Below, one piece after another: positions 43,203 to 52,473 of a DNA stretch of 64,000 bases. This DNA is from Vibrio furnissii CIP 102972. GTDB lineage: Bacteria; Pseudomonadota; Gammaproteobacteria; Enterobacterales; Vibrionaceae. The stretch lies in assembly GCF_000176175.1 (NCBI RefSeq), contig NZ_ACZP01000018.1, forward strand, positions 124,001 through 188,000. Direction: 5' to 3'. The notes beneath the pieces are model-generated. The model did no database searches, was not told where the DNA came from, and saw only the letters and a list, made by a program, of their open reading frames with translations. The position numbers and the translations under genes are program-made. Position 1 is the stretch's first letter. Every line of letters begins with the position of its first letter.

Positions 43203-43835
43203 TTAACGAGTGCCGTACACCACGATGGTTTTACCGTGTGCAGAAATCAGGTTCTGCTCTTCCAGCATCTTCAGGATGCGGCCCACGGTTTCACGTGAAC
43301 AGCCAACGATTTGACCAATCTCTTGACGAGTGATCTTAATCTGCATGCCGTCTGGGTGAGTCATCGCGTCGGGTTGTTTCGCCAAGTTCAGTAGGGTCTG
43401 TGCAATACGACCGGTTACGTCTAAGAACGCCAAGTCACCCACTTTTTGGCTGGTCACTTGCAGACGGCGAGCCATCTGACCAGACAGGCGCATCAGGATG
43501 TCCGGGTTAACCTGAATCAGCTGACGGAATTTCTTAAATGAAATTTCCGCTACTTCACAAGGAGATTTTGCACGAACCCAGGCAGTACGCTCCTGACCTT
43601 CTTCAAACAAGCCAAGCTCACCGATGAAGTCACCTTGGTTGAGGTAAGACAGAATCATCTCCTTACCTTCTTCATCTTTGATCAGTACCGCAACAGAACC
43701 TTTGACGATGTAGTACAACGTTTCTGCTTTCTCGCCCGCGTGAATCAGCGTGCTTTTTGAAGGGTACTTATGAATGTGACAATGTGAAAGAAACCACTCT
43801 AGTGTTGGGTCGGTTTGAGGTTTACCTAGAACCAT
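43203..43835 (-). CDS. crp: cAMP receptor protein CRP
   Basis: CRP is the global cAMP-dependent regulator of carbon use, and in Vibrio also of competence, quorum sensing and virulence. The 210-residue protein is almost colinear with E. coli CRP: cAMP-binding beta roll with GELGLFEEGQERTAWVRA, hinge helix, and helix-turn-helix GCSRETVGRILKMLEEQ whose R-E-x-x-x-R contacts TGTGA. It is preceded by a 242-base spacer that contains a CRP-like site and follows prkB on the same strand. Confidence 0.98.
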   Translation of the reverse strand: MVLGKPQTDPTLEWFLSHCHIHKYPSKSTLIHAGEKAETLYYIVKGSVAVLIKDEEGKEMILSYLNQGDFIGELGLFEEGQERTAWVRAKSPCEVAEISFKKFRQLIQVNPDILMRLSGQMARRLQVTSQKVGDLAFLDVTGRIAQTLLNLAKQPDAMTHPDGMQIKITRQEIGQIVGCSRETVGRILKMLEEQNLISAHGKTIVVYGTR

Positions 43836-44028
43836 AATATCTCACTTCCTCTGCAGGGTACGCTTGCTGCTATCCATATTTTAGCGAAGCCTTATTTTGG
43901 ATTCTCTAGAATAAGAGGACTTTCTTGTTGCTGCAAGTTATCTTGTGTTTCGGTATGGAATAGTATCCTTTTTCCCAAACGATTTCTTGATTTTAATCGT
44001 GTCGGGGGACGGATAAACTACGCAAAAT

Positions 44029-44044
44029 TGTGCACATGATCACG
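44029..44044. promoter_or_regulatory. Candidate CRP site upstream of crp
   Basis: TGTGC-ACATGA-TCACG matches the CRP consensus at eight of ten arm positions. It lies about 195 bases upstream of the crp start, so autoregulation of crp is plausible. Confidence 0.5.
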
Positions 44045-44077
44045 GTATGAAAAGTAATCGACACAGTGACGGTATGA

Positions 44078-44947
44078 TTAGCCAATTTTCCCTGACTCTA
44101 TCAGCTGTTGCAGGAGAGGTCTGACGATCAGCTCCATGGCAAAGCCCATTTTCCCCCCCGGTACCACAATGGTGTTGTGGCGCGACATGAACGAGCCATC
44201 AATCATCGCCAGCAAGTAGGGGTAGTCGACGTTTTTAATGCCGCGCAGGCGAATGACGACAAAGCTTTCATCCAAACTGGGAATGCCTTTCGCATTGAGC
44301 GGGTTGGAAGTATCGACGGTGGGGACGCGCTGAAAGTTGATGTGGGTGCGAGAAAATTGCGGCGTGATGTAATTGAGGTAATCGTCCATCGAGCGCACGA
44401 TCGAATCCATCACCGCTTCCCGAGAATGGCCGCGATCGCGCGTGTCACGCACGTATTTTTGAATCCATTCCAAGTTCACAATCGGCACCATGCCAATCAG
44501 AAAATCGACGTGTTGTGCGACGTTGACTTCGCCATCGACCACCCCGCCGTGCAGCCCTTCGTAAAACAGCACATCGGAGTTTTCTGGCAACTGCTGCCAA
44601 GGCGTAAAGGTGCCCGGCATCTGATTGTACGGCACGGCCTCGTCAAAGGAGTGAAGATAGCGTCTGACCTGACCGGTGCCTGATTTTCCAAACTGACGGA
44701 AGAAGTCTTCCAGCGCGGTAAAGTCGTTGGCTTGCGGCCCAAAATAGCTGATGTGGCGACCTTGCTCGCGCGCTTTGCGAATCTCGACGTCCATCTCTGG
44801 GCGAGTAAAGCGGTGAAAGCTATCGCCTTCCACCCACGCGGGTTTGATGTCCATCATATTGAACATCTTGCGAAATGCTTCTGAGGTCGTGGTTGTGCCG
44901 GCGCCCGACGAACCGGTGACGGCGATAATAGGGTGTTTCGCTGACAT
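44078..44947 (-). CDS. prkB: Phosphoribulokinase-family protein PrkB
   Basis: The 289-residue protein is a class I phosphoribulokinase homologue with the P-loop GSSGAGTTTTSEAF, the EGDSFHRF segment and the FYEGLHGG motif. In autotrophs this enzyme makes ribulose bisphosphate for RuBisCO, but no Calvin-cycle gene is in this window and Vibrio is not autotrophic, so the true substrate is unknown. The prkB-yheU-yheT cluster next to crp is conserved in gammaproteobacteria. The ATG at 44947 gives the family start MSAKHPIIAVTGSSG; a 15-codon extension is rejected. Confidence 0.88.
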   Translation of the reverse strand: MSAKHPIIAVTGSSGAGTTTTSEAFRKMFNMMDIKPAWVEGDSFHRFTRPEMDVEIRKAREQGRHISYFGPQANDFTALEDFFRQFGKSGTGQVRRYLHSFDEAVPYNQMPGTFTPWQQLPENSDVLFYEGLHGGVVDGEVNVAQHVDFLIGMVPIVNLEWIQKYVRDTRDRGHSREAVMDSIVRSMDDYLNYITPQFSRTHINFQRVPTVDTSNPLNAKGIPSLDESFVVIRLRGIKNVDYPYLLAMIDGSFMSRHNTIVVPGGKMGFAMELIVRPLLQQLIESGKIG

Positions 44948-45041
44948 GACAAACCTTGTCTCTGAGTCCATAAAATCGGGCTGTTTCAACACAGCCCAAG
45001 TCGAATCACTATAGCACGGAAAAGATGACTGTCGTCATCCG

Positions 45042-45251
45042 TTAGCGTTGATTGACTTTGATATCAACGGTTTCATGTAATTCTGAATAGACGATCACGG
45101 CCTCGCCAGACTGCAATTGCGCCTTCACTTGATCGACTTTTTCTTGCAGCGAAATCTCGACTTCGCCGTAATCGGTGCCTTCGCGTAACACGAATTCACG
45201 AATCAGACTGTCGAGTGTATCCGGCGCGATTTGCTGCCACGGAACGATCAT
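45042..45251 (-). CDS. yheU: YheU/UPF0270 small protein
   Basis: A 69-residue acidic protein with the family start MIVPWQQIAPDTLDSLI, the REGTDYGE motif and the C-terminal VYSELHETVDI. Function is unknown. It always travels with yheT and prkB in enterobacteria and Vibrio, as here, 94 bases ahead of prkB. Confidence 0.9.
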   Translation of the reverse strand: MIVPWQQIAPDTLDSLIREFVLREGTDYGEVEISLQEKVDQVKAQLQSGEAVIVYSELHETVDIKVNQR

Positions 45252-45339
45252 AAATACCTCTTGCTTTTATGTTCGTGGTTGAATGCCCAAGTATAACGCC
45301 TTCGAGGGAAGGCGTCAGTGCCAAGCGAGTCAGTGCAGA

Positions 45340-46317
45340 TTAGATGCTGTCGCGCAGGCTCGCGTAGTAAGCGGGCAGGGATTGTTCGAGCCAGAAGGTC
45401 GGTTTGAGTAGCGAGCCACTAAGGAAGCCCACATGGCCGCCTTGATCAAACAAGCGATAATCGATGTTTTCCGGCAGGACAAATTTGGGGATCACGGCAT
45501 CGGTCATGAACGGATCGTCTTTGGCGTGGATGATCTGAGTCGGCACGCGAATGTCTTTGAGTTTGTGGATGCCTGAGCAGCGCTGATAGTAATCCTGCGC
45601 GTCTTTGAATCCGTGCAGGGGCGCGGTGATCAAATCATCAAACTCTTGCAAGCGCGTGACGCGTTTGATGTTGTGATACGACAGCCCCAATTCACCTTTC
45701 AGCAACTGATGTTTGCGCAGCGCATTTTGTTTGAGCGACGAGAGCAAATAGGTGCGATAGAGTTTGGAAAATCCGTGTTCGATACGCTCCGAACAGGCGG
45801 CGAGATCCAGCGGCGCAGAGACCACGGTTGCGGCACTAACGATGGGATCGTGGTTGAACTCGGCCAGATAGTTGACCAGCATATTGCCGCCGAGCGAAAT
45901 GCCGACCGCAATCATGGGTTGCGAGGGAAATTGCTCGCGCAAGGTTTCCAAGACAAAGCGCGCATCTTGCACTTCACCGGAATGGTACGCGCGCGCCAAA
46001 TGGTTGGGTTTGCCGCTGCAACCGCGAAAATGCATCATCACCGACAGCCAGCCGTCGCGAGCAAACGCGTGCATCAAGCCATTGGCATACGGGCTGTAGA
46101 AACAGCCTTCCAAGCCGTGAAATAGCACAAATAGCGGCTTATTTTGCGCATCGGCATGGTGCGGGTCTTCACTCCAAGCGAGATCGAGAAAGTCGCCGTC
46201 CGGCGTATCGAGGGTTTGCCACACCGGTTCAAACAGCGCTTTTTTTCGAATGAAACGCGGAAACAGCGTTTGCAAATGCGGGTTTTTCAAGCCGGTTGCG
46301 GCCACAAACTGGGTCAT
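45340..46317 (-). CDS. yheT: YheT-type alpha/beta hydrolase
   Basis: The 325-residue cytoplasmic alpha/beta hydrolase belongs to the YheT/ABHD family. The nucleophile serine is in VGISLGGNML (about residue 144), with the oxyanion HGLEGC near residue 70, the acid in HAKDDPF and the histidine in DQGGHVGFL near the end. Substrate is unknown; esterase activity is inferred. It lies in the conserved minus-strand run yheS to prkB. Confidence 0.9.
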   Translation of the reverse strand: MTQFVAATGLKNPHLQTLFPRFIRKKALFEPVWQTLDTPDGDFLDLAWSEDPHHADAQNKPLFVLFHGLEGCFYSPYANGLMHAFARDGWLSVMMHFRGCSGKPNHLARAYHSGEVQDARFVLETLREQFPSQPMIAVGISLGGNMLVNYLAEFNHDPIVSAATVVSAPLDLAACSERIEHGFSKLYRTYLLSSLKQNALRKHQLLKGELGLSYHNIKRVTRLQEFDDLITAPLHGFKDAQDYYQRCSGIHKLKDIRVPTQIIHAKDDPFMTDAVIPKFVLPENIDYRLFDQGGHVGFLSGSLLKPTFWLEQSLPAYYASLRDSI

Positions 46318-46444
46318 AATTCAAACCAATACCGAATGATTGAATGAGTATATACCCAAGTTACCTCAGATGAGTCGATTCGGCGAGTGGTGGTGACATT
46401 TTGTGAAGCGCTGCCCCAAATGAGAGGGATAGCCGATGATGAGA

Positions 46445-46918
46445 TTAATAGCTGGGTGGCACGGGCTTCATAAACACGGCCGCCAGATGTTCTGCGCCCA
46501 GTTGGCGGCAGTAGCGTAGTGTGAGCGCTTCGCCGTGGCTATTTTCTAAGGTGAGGTGGTTGATGCAGTCGACCAAATCTGCTTGCTGCTGCTTTTCGAG
46601 TTGCAGTTCAAATTGCAGCGCTTCGCGGTAGAGCGTATCGGGCAGATGGGTTTTCATCTTACGGCGCATCTCGCGGTAACTGTGCAGCAGGGTTTCTGAG
46701 CGACTAAGGCAGTCGATCACCTGCTGCCATTCATTTTCGATCGGCGTGACTTGCTGCTCGTCGAGGTATTTGAGCAGGAGCAGCAAGTTGACGTTGCCGT
46801 TGAAGTTGTTTTGCAAGCTTAAGCACGCCTCTTTCACCTCGCGCACGCTGTAATACTGCAAACTGAATTGCCATAGTCGTTCCAACGTGAGGGGGATTCT
46901 GACGTGCTCGTGGCTCAT
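46445..46918 (-). CDS. TIGR02444/DUF2390 family protein
   Basis: The 157-residue helical protein resembles the TIGR02444 (DUF2390) family of gammaproteobacteria, which has no known function. It has the start LERLWQFSLQYYSVREVKEACLSLQN (as two motif parts) and NVNLLLLLKYL, both family features. Its ATG overlaps the yheS stop by four bases (ATGA), so the two are translationally coupled. Confidence 0.8.
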   Translation of the reverse strand: MSHEHVRIPLTLERLWQFSLQYYSVREVKEACLSLQNNFNGNVNLLLLLKYLDEQQVTPIENEWQQVIDCLSRSETLLHSYREMRRKMKTHLPDTLYREALQFELQLEKQQQADLVDCINHLTLENSHGEALTLRYCRQLGAEHLAAVFMKPVPPSY

Positions 46919-48837
46919 TGACTGTTGAACTCCTGTTCCATCTCTTCCAAGACTTCCTGCTCTGCCATCCAGTCCATTTCAATGGTTTCGAGTTCGGACT
47001 TGGCGTTGGCCTGCGTGGCGAGTACTTGTGTAAGTTTAGCTTTATTTTCTGCGTCATACAGTGAGGCATCGGACAATTGTTCCTCTGCTTCAGCGATCAT
47101 GGCGTTCAACTTATCCATTTTCGTTTCCAACTGTGTCAGCTTTTTGCGAATTGGCGCAGTCTGCTTACGAAAATCGGCTTCACGGCGTTTTTGCTCTTTC
47201 TTCGCCGCAGCGCTGTTGGTGTTGTCTTTGGCCGGGGCTTGCGCTTGCGTCTCTTTGCGCTGCGCTTTTTGCTGATCGGTCAGCCACTTGTAGTAATCAG
47301 TTAGGTCACCATCAAATGGTGCCACTTGGTGATCGTGCACGAGGTAAAGATCATCGGTGGTCGCGCGCAGCAGATAGCGGTCGTGACTGACGATCACCAT
47401 GGCGCCTTCATAGCTTTGCAGCGCAAGCGTGAGTGCTTGACGCATGTCGAGATCCAAGTGGTTGGTCGGTTCGTCGAGCAAGAGCAGGTTCGGCTTTTGC
47501 CACACCAGCAGCGCCAGCACCAAACGCGCTTTTTCGCCGCCGGAAAACGGGCCGACTTTATCCAGCGCTTTGTCGCCGTGGAAGCCAAAACTGCCCAGAT
47601 AGTTACGCAGTTCGAGTTCGTTTTTGTCAGGCGCAATCTGCATCATGTGTTGCAGCGGCGTCTCTTCCGGATGCAGCGTTTCCAACTGATGCTGGGCAAA
47701 GTAACCAATTTTTACGCCTTGCGAATAGGTGAAGTCGCCGCCTTGCTGTTTCAGTTCACCGGACAGCAGTTTGATCAGCGTGGATTTACCCGCGCCGTTT
47801 CGTCCCAGCAAACCGATGCGGCTGCCCGGTACCAGGTTGAGGCGAATTTTTTCTAGGATCAGGCGCTCGCCGTAGCCTGCGCTGACATCATCCATCATCA
47901 AAATGGGGTTCGGCAGTGCCGATGGCTCACGAAACTCAAAGCTGAAGGGGTTATCAAACTGCGCTGGCAGCACTTTCTCCATGCGTTCCAGGGCTTTGAT
48001 GCGGCTCTGCGCTTGACGGGCTTTGGACGCTTTGTAGCGGAAGCGGTCGATGTAGCTTTGCATGTGCGACATCTGCTTTTGTTGCTTCTGGAACATGGCT
48101 TGCTGTTGCAGCATCTTCTGCGCGCGTTGGGTTTCAAACGATGAGTAGTTGCCGGTGTATTCGTTGAGTTTTTCGTTCTCGATGTGAATGATGCGACCGA
48201 CGATCGGATCGAGGAAGTCGCGGTCGTGCGAGATGAGGATCAGCGTGCCCGGATAGCTCTGCAGCCAGCGTTCAAGCCACATCACTGCGTCCAAATCCAA
48301 GTGGTTGGTCGGTTCATCCAGCAGCAGTAAATCGGAGCGACAGATCAGCGCTTGTGCGAGGTTGAGGCGCATTCGCCACCCACCGGAGAACTGAGTCAGG
48401 CTCCAGCTCATCTGCTCTTGAGAAAAGCCCAGACCATCGAGCAGCTCAGCAGCGCGCGCGCGAATGCTGTAGCCGCCAATGGTGTCGATGTGGCCGTGCA
48501 GTTCGGCCACTTTGTTGCCGTTGTCTGCGCGCTCCGCGTCTGCCAGTTGGCGTTCCAAGTCGCGGTATTCACGATCGCCGTCAATGACGTATTCCAGTGC
48601 GCTGCGCTCCAAAGCTGGCGTTTCTTGCGCCACCCAAGCCAGCTCCCACTGCGCCGGTTTGCTGAACGAGCCGGCATCAATGCTCAGTTCGTCTTTCAGC
48701 AAGGCGAACAGGGTGGATTTACCGCAGCCGTTTTTCCCCACCAAGCCGACTTTGTCGCCGGGTTGAATGGTTGCCGAAGCCTGATCGAGCAGTGGTTTGC
48801 CACCGCGCAGTAACTGAATGTCAGAGAAGGTAATCAT
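46915..48837 (-). CDS. yheS: ABC-F family ATPase YheS
   Basis: YheS is a soluble ABC-F protein with two nucleotide-binding domains and no membrane part; members bind the ribosome E site and aid translation. The 640-residue protein has Walker A GKNGCGKST and GRNGAGKST, two LSGGW/SGGEK signature regions, LLDEPTNHLDL twice, the interdomain linker (MSHMQSYIDRFRYKASKARQ) and a C-terminal coiled coil (about 540-640). The ATG at 48837 gives the family start MITFSDIQLLRGGK; a 27-codon extension is rejected. It is divergent from kefG. Confidence 0.94.
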   Translation of the reverse strand: MITFSDIQLLRGGKPLLDQASATIQPGDKVGLVGKNGCGKSTLFALLKDELSIDAGSFSKPAQWELAWVAQETPALERSALEYVIDGDREYRDLERQLADAERADNGNKVAELHGHIDTIGGYSIRARAAELLDGLGFSQEQMSWSLTQFSGGWRMRLNLAQALICRSDLLLLDEPTNHLDLDAVMWLERWLQSYPGTLILISHDRDFLDPIVGRIIHIENEKLNEYTGNYSSFETQRAQKMLQQQAMFQKQQKQMSHMQSYIDRFRYKASKARQAQSRIKALERMEKVLPAQFDNPFSFEFREPSALPNPILMMDDVSAGYGERLILEKIRLNLVPGSRIGLLGRNGAGKSTLIKLLSGELKQQGGDFTYSQGVKIGYFAQHQLETLHPEETPLQHMMQIAPDKNELELRNYLGSFGFHGDKALDKVGPFSGGEKARLVLALLVWQKPNLLLLDEPTNHLDLDMRQALTLALQSYEGAMVIVSHDRYLLRATTDDLYLVHDHQVAPFDGDLTDYYKWLTDQQKAQRKETQAQAPAKDNTNSAAAKKEQKRREADFRKQTAPIRKKLTQLETKMDKLNAMIAEAEEQLSDASLYDAENKAKLTQVLATQANAKSELETIEMDWMAEQEVLEEMEQEFNSQ

Positions 48838-48973
48838 AAAAATATCGTCTGTTTTGGCCTTTAATTTTTTCGCTCGGAATAGTAGGGGGAATAAGGATAA
48901 ATGTCGATCATTATGCAAATTGGGTTATGATGAGAAGTCACGTATTGTTAACAAAACGGAGTGTCGTCAAGGA

Positions 48974-49543
48974 ATGACAAACGCTGAAACGTGCCCATCC
49001 AATAAGCCCAGCGTGCTGGTGATCTACGCGCATCCCGAGCCGGATCATTCGGTCGCCAATCAGGTGATGATCAAAAAGATCGCCGCGCTGGAGCATGTGT
49101 CGATCCTCGATCTGTACGCCACCTATCCCGATTTCTTCATCGATGTCCATGCTGAGCACCAACGGGTGTTGCAGTACGACGTGATTGTATTTCAGCACCC
49201 GCTGTACATGTATTCCTGCCCGGCCTTGTTAAAAGAGTGGATTGACCGCGTGCTCGGCAAAGGCTTTGCGTTTGGTAATGAGAGTGCGATGAAAGACAAA
49301 GTGTGGCGCAGCGTGGTGACGGCTGGCGGCCATCAAGATGCCTTCACCTCCGATGGCTACAACCGCTACACCATGCGTGAAATTCTCCAGCCATTTGAGC
49401 TGACGGCGGCGCTGTGTCGCATGCAGTGGGTGGAACCCTTGGTGCTGTACTGGGCGCGCAATGTCAGTGACGTCGAGCGTTATCAACACGCGGAAGCGTA
49501 CTTCGACTGGTTGCAAAACCCACTCCCGGGTGGAGGGCGATAA
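48974..49543 (+). CDS. kefG: Glutathione-regulated potassium-efflux ancillary protein KefG
   Basis: KefG is a flavodoxin-like NAD(P)H oxidoreductase homologue that is needed for full activity of the KefB potassium efflux system during electrophile stress. The 189-residue protein has the VIYAHPEPDHS start and the FQHPLYMYSCPALLKEWIDRV segment typical of the family. AAGGA sits directly against the ATG, unusually close; a GGAG 12 bases upstream is the alternative site. It ends one base before kefB. Confidence 0.92.
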   Translation: MTNAETCPSNKPSVLVIYAHPEPDHSVANQVMIKKIAALEHVSILDLYATYPDFFIDVHAEHQRVLQYDVIVFQHPLYMYSCPALLKEWIDRVLGKGFAFGNESAMKDKVWRSVVTAGGHQDAFTSDGYNRYTMREILQPFELTAALCRMQWVEPLVLYWARNVSDVERYQHAEAYFDWLQNPLPGGGR

Positions 49544-49544
49544 C

Positions 49545-51347
49545 ATGGCCTCGTTAACGGGCGATTTTCTACAAAGCGGCGTGGTGTTTCTCACCGCGGC
49601 GGTGGTGGCGGTGCCGCTGGCGCAGCGGATGGGTTTGGGGTCTGTGATCGGTTACTTGCTGGCGGGCGTGGCTATCGGTCCGTGGGGACTGGGGCTGATT
49701 AGCGATGTGAATGCCATTTTGCACTTCGCCGAATTTGGGGTGGTGCTGCTGCTGTTTTTGATCGGTTTAGAATTGAATCCGAAAAAATTGTGGCAGATGC
49801 GCGGGCCGATTTTAGGGCTGGGCGGCGCGCAAGTGCTGGTGACCGGGGCGGTGCTGGCGAGCATTGCTTACCTGCTAGGGTTCAATTGGCAAAGCTGTTT
49901 GGTGATCGGCATGGGCTTGGCGCTGTCATCGACGGCGATTGCGCTGCGCGTGATTGAAGAGCAAGGTTGGTCGCGCAGTGAAACCGGCCAATCTGGATTT
50001 GCGGTGTTGCTGTTTCAGGACATCGCGGTGATCCCGATGCTCGCGCTGATGCCGGTGCTGGCCGGAAACACCGGCGGGAACTGGCTTGATGGCGTGTGGA
50101 TGCTGTGCGGCATTGTGGGGCTGCTGGTCGGCGGCCATTATCTGCTCAGTCCGTTGTTTCGATATATTGTACTCAGTGGTGTGCGTGAGCTGTTCACCGT
50201 CGCTGCGTTGCTGCTGGTGATCGGCATTGCGCTGCTGATGCAAAATCTGGGGTTGTCGATGGCGCTCGGCACCTTCCTTGCGGGCGTCCTGCTGGCGGAG
50301 AGCGAATTTCGCCATGAACTGGAAATCGCGATTGAGCCGTTCAAAGGGCTGCTGCTGGGCTTATTTTTTATCGCGGTCGGCATGGCGGTCGATCTCGGCT
50401 TATTGGCACTGATGCCAGTGCAGATCGTGCTGGCGGTGATCGGCTTGGTGGTGGTCAAAGGGTTGATCCTGTACGTGTTGGCACGCTTGTCGGGCACCCG
50501 CGCGAAAGCGCGCAGCAGCATGGCGGCGATCCTCAGCCAGGGCGGTGAATTTGCGTTTGTGATTTTCACGGCGGCCAGTAGCGAGGGGTTGTTGCACAGC
50601 GAACAAGTCTCCTTCTTGCTGGTGGTGGTGAGCTTATCCATGGTGACCACTCCGCTGCTTCTGACGGCGCAGCGCAAATGGTTTGCGCGCAATCTTAATG
50701 TGTCTGGCGATGACAAGTTGGCCAGCGATATCGTGAATAAAGAACCGCGGGTGATCATTGCCGGATTTGGCCGCTTTGGCCAAATTGTGGGTCGTCTGAT
50801 GTACGCCAATAAGATTAAAATCACCGTGCTGGAGAGCGATCCCAGCCAAATTAAACTGCTGCGTAAATATGGCTACAAAGTGTTTTATGGCGATGCCACG
50901 CATCTTGAACTGCTGCGTGCGGCGGGAGCCGATGAAGCCGAAGCCATCGTGATTTGTACCGACGCGCCGGATGAAGTGATGAAAATCGTCGAATTGTGCC
51001 AACATCACTTCCCGCGCATGAAAATTCTTGCGCGTGCTCGCAGCCGCGTAGAAGCGCACCAACTGCTCAATCATGGTGTGGAACGCTATTCGCGCGAGAT
51101 GTTCCTCGGGGCGTTGGATTTAGGCCGCCAAGCTCTGGTGACGCTGGGCATGCATCCGTATGAAGCCAAACGCGCGGAAGCGCATTTTCGCCGCTTGGAT
51201 AGTGCGATGCTCAAAGAGTTGCTGCCACAACACAATGAAGACAAGCGATTGACCTTGCGGGCCAGAGAAGCGCGCAAAGAGTTGGAAGAAATTTTTGGCC
51301 GCGAGATGGACAACGATCGTCAATCGCGCGGCTATTGGGAAAAGTAA
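49545..51347 (+). CDS. kefB: Glutathione-gated K+/H+ antiporter KefB
   Basis: KefB exports potassium in exchange for protons when opened by glutathione adducts, acidifying the cytoplasm to protect against electrophiles. The 600-residue protein has about 12-13 transmembrane segments of the CPA2 exchanger family (residues 5-385), the FLIGLELNPKKLW and LSQGGEFAFVIF motifs, and a cytoplasmic RCK/TrkA-N domain starting at VIIAGFGRFGQIVGRLM (about 405). TGGAGGGCG precedes the ATG. It forms a unit with kefG and yheV. Confidence 0.95.
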   Translation: MASLTGDFLQSGVVFLTAAVVAVPLAQRMGLGSVIGYLLAGVAIGPWGLGLISDVNAILHFAEFGVVLLLFLIGLELNPKKLWQMRGPILGLGGAQVLVTGAVLASIAYLLGFNWQSCLVIGMGLALSSTAIALRVIEEQGWSRSETGQSGFAVLLFQDIAVIPMLALMPVLAGNTGGNWLDGVWMLCGIVGLLVGGHYLLSPLFRYIVLSGVRELFTVAALLLVIGIALLMQNLGLSMALGTFLAGVLLAESEFRHELEIAIEPFKGLLLGLFFIAVGMAVDLGLLALMPVQIVLAVIGLVVVKGLILYVLARLSGTRAKARSSMAAILSQGGEFAFVIFTAASSEGLLHSEQVSFLLVVVSLSMVTTPLLLTAQRKWFARNLNVSGDDKLASDIVNKEPRVIIAGFGRFGQIVGRLMYANKIKITVLESDPSQIKLLRKYGYKVFYGDATHLELLRAAGADEAEAIVICTDAPDEVMKIVELCQHHFPRMKILARARSRVEAHQLLNHGVERYSREMFLGALDLGRQALVTLGMHPYEAKRAEAHFRRLDSAMLKELLPQHNEDKRLTLRAREARKELEEIFGREMDNDRQSRGYWEK

Positions 51348-51360
51348 CAGGACCAAGAAC

Positions 51361-51576
51361 GTGAACAACAATCAACTAAAATCAAAAAAACGCTTTATCG
51401 CCGGGGCGAGCTGCCCAAGCTGCAAGGCGCAGGACACTCTGCGCTGGTGGATTGAGAACAATATCGAGCTGGTGGAGTGTGTGGAGTGTGACTACCACGA
51501 GCAGCGCAAACCGAAATCGGTGGAAAGCAGCGACCATGGCAGCGAGCAGATGATCGGTATTTTTAAACCGGAATAA
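51361..51576 (+). CDS. yheV: YheV-family zinc-ribbon protein
   Basis: The 71-residue protein has a KRFIAGASCPSC start and a CVECDY pair, together a four-cysteine zinc ribbon, and ends in the family EQMIGIFKPE. The start is GTG at 51361 with AGGA eight bases upstream; there is no ATG in a suitable place, since the open frame upstream lies within kefB. Function is unknown. kefG-kefB-yheV-slyD is the same order as in E. coli. Confidence 0.88.
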   Translation: MNNNQLKSKKRFIAGASCPSCKAQDTLRWWIENNIELVECVECDYHEQRKPKSVESSDHGSEQMIGIFKPE

Positions 51577-51740
51577 TGCGCTGTCTGCCCCGTGATTCAC
51601 GGGATTGAACAGCAGTTCGATGCCAAGGTGGTCACAGATGGCTTGAGGTGACTGGGGGATTACTCCATAATATTGCCCATCTCAGTCGCCAGTTCGCTGG
51701 CACGAATTGAGTATTGAATACACAACTCCTTGGAGCCGTT

Positions 51741-52304
51741 ATGAAAATTGAAAAGAACGTGGTTGTAAGCCTTGCCTACCAAGTCAAACTGGAAGATGGC
51801 ATCGTGGTTGACCAATCAACAGTGGAAGCCCCACTGGATTACCTGCATGGTCACAACAACCTGATCATTGGTCTTGAGCGTGAACTGGAAGGCAAAGTTG
51901 CCGGCGATAAATTCACTGCAACCATCGCACCAGAAGACGCATACGGCGAACACAGCGATGAGCTCGTTCAGCGCGTACCAGCAGACGTTTTCCAAGGCGT
52001 GGATCAAATCGAAGTGGGCATGCGTTTCTTGGCCGATACTGACCAAGGTCCAATCCCTGTCGAAATCACTGAAGTTGATGGTGACGAAGTTGTGGTTGAT
52101 GGTAACCACATGCTGGCTGGCCACACACTGACATTCGAATGTGAAGTGGTTGCAATGCGTGAAGCGACTGAAGATGAGATCGCGCACGGTCACATCCACC
52201 AAGCACACGATCACGACCATGAAGGTGGTTGCTGTGGCGGTCATGACCACGATCACGGCCATGACCACGAAGGCGGCTGCTGCGGCGGCGGTCACTGCCA
52301 CTAA
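51741..52304 (+). CDS. slyD: FKBP-type peptidyl-prolyl isomerase and metallochaperone SlyD
   Basis: SlyD is a cytoplasmic prolyl isomerase/chaperone that also delivers nickel to hydrogenase in enterobacteria. The 187-residue protein has the FKBP core with an inserted flap domain (about 70-125) and a C-terminal metal tail (about 150-187) made of repeated His/Asp and GGCCGG units, rich in His and Cys. TTGGAGCCGTT precedes the ATG at 51741; a nine-codon extension is rejected. Confidence 0.95.
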   Translation: MKIEKNVVVSLAYQVKLEDGIVVDQSTVEAPLDYLHGHNNLIIGLERELEGKVAGDKFTATIAPEDAYGEHSDELVQRVPADVFQGVDQIEVGMRFLADTDQGPIPVEITEVDGDEVVVDGNHMLAGHTLTFECEVVAMREATEDEIAHGHIHQAHDHDHEGGCCGGHDHDHGHDHEGGCCGGGHCH

Positions 52305-52359
52305 GTTGCAGTGACAAGCGACTTCGGCCGGGGTGAATCTCTTGGCTGAAGCAAGAGAC

Positions 52360-52397
52360 AAAAAGCGCGAATCGAGCGATCGGTTGGCGCTTTTTTT
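52360..52397 (+). terminator. Rho-independent terminator of slyD
   Basis: AAAAAGCGC (52360-52368) and GCGC followed by seven Ts (52387-52397), with a second inner pairing. It lies 56 bases after slyD. Confidence 0.7.
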
Positions 52398-52473
52398 ATG
52401 CGCGCCAGTTGAGATGCGGTATGTTAGATACATCAGGCTGATGAATTGGCCATTTGACGGTAAGGAATCGAAC

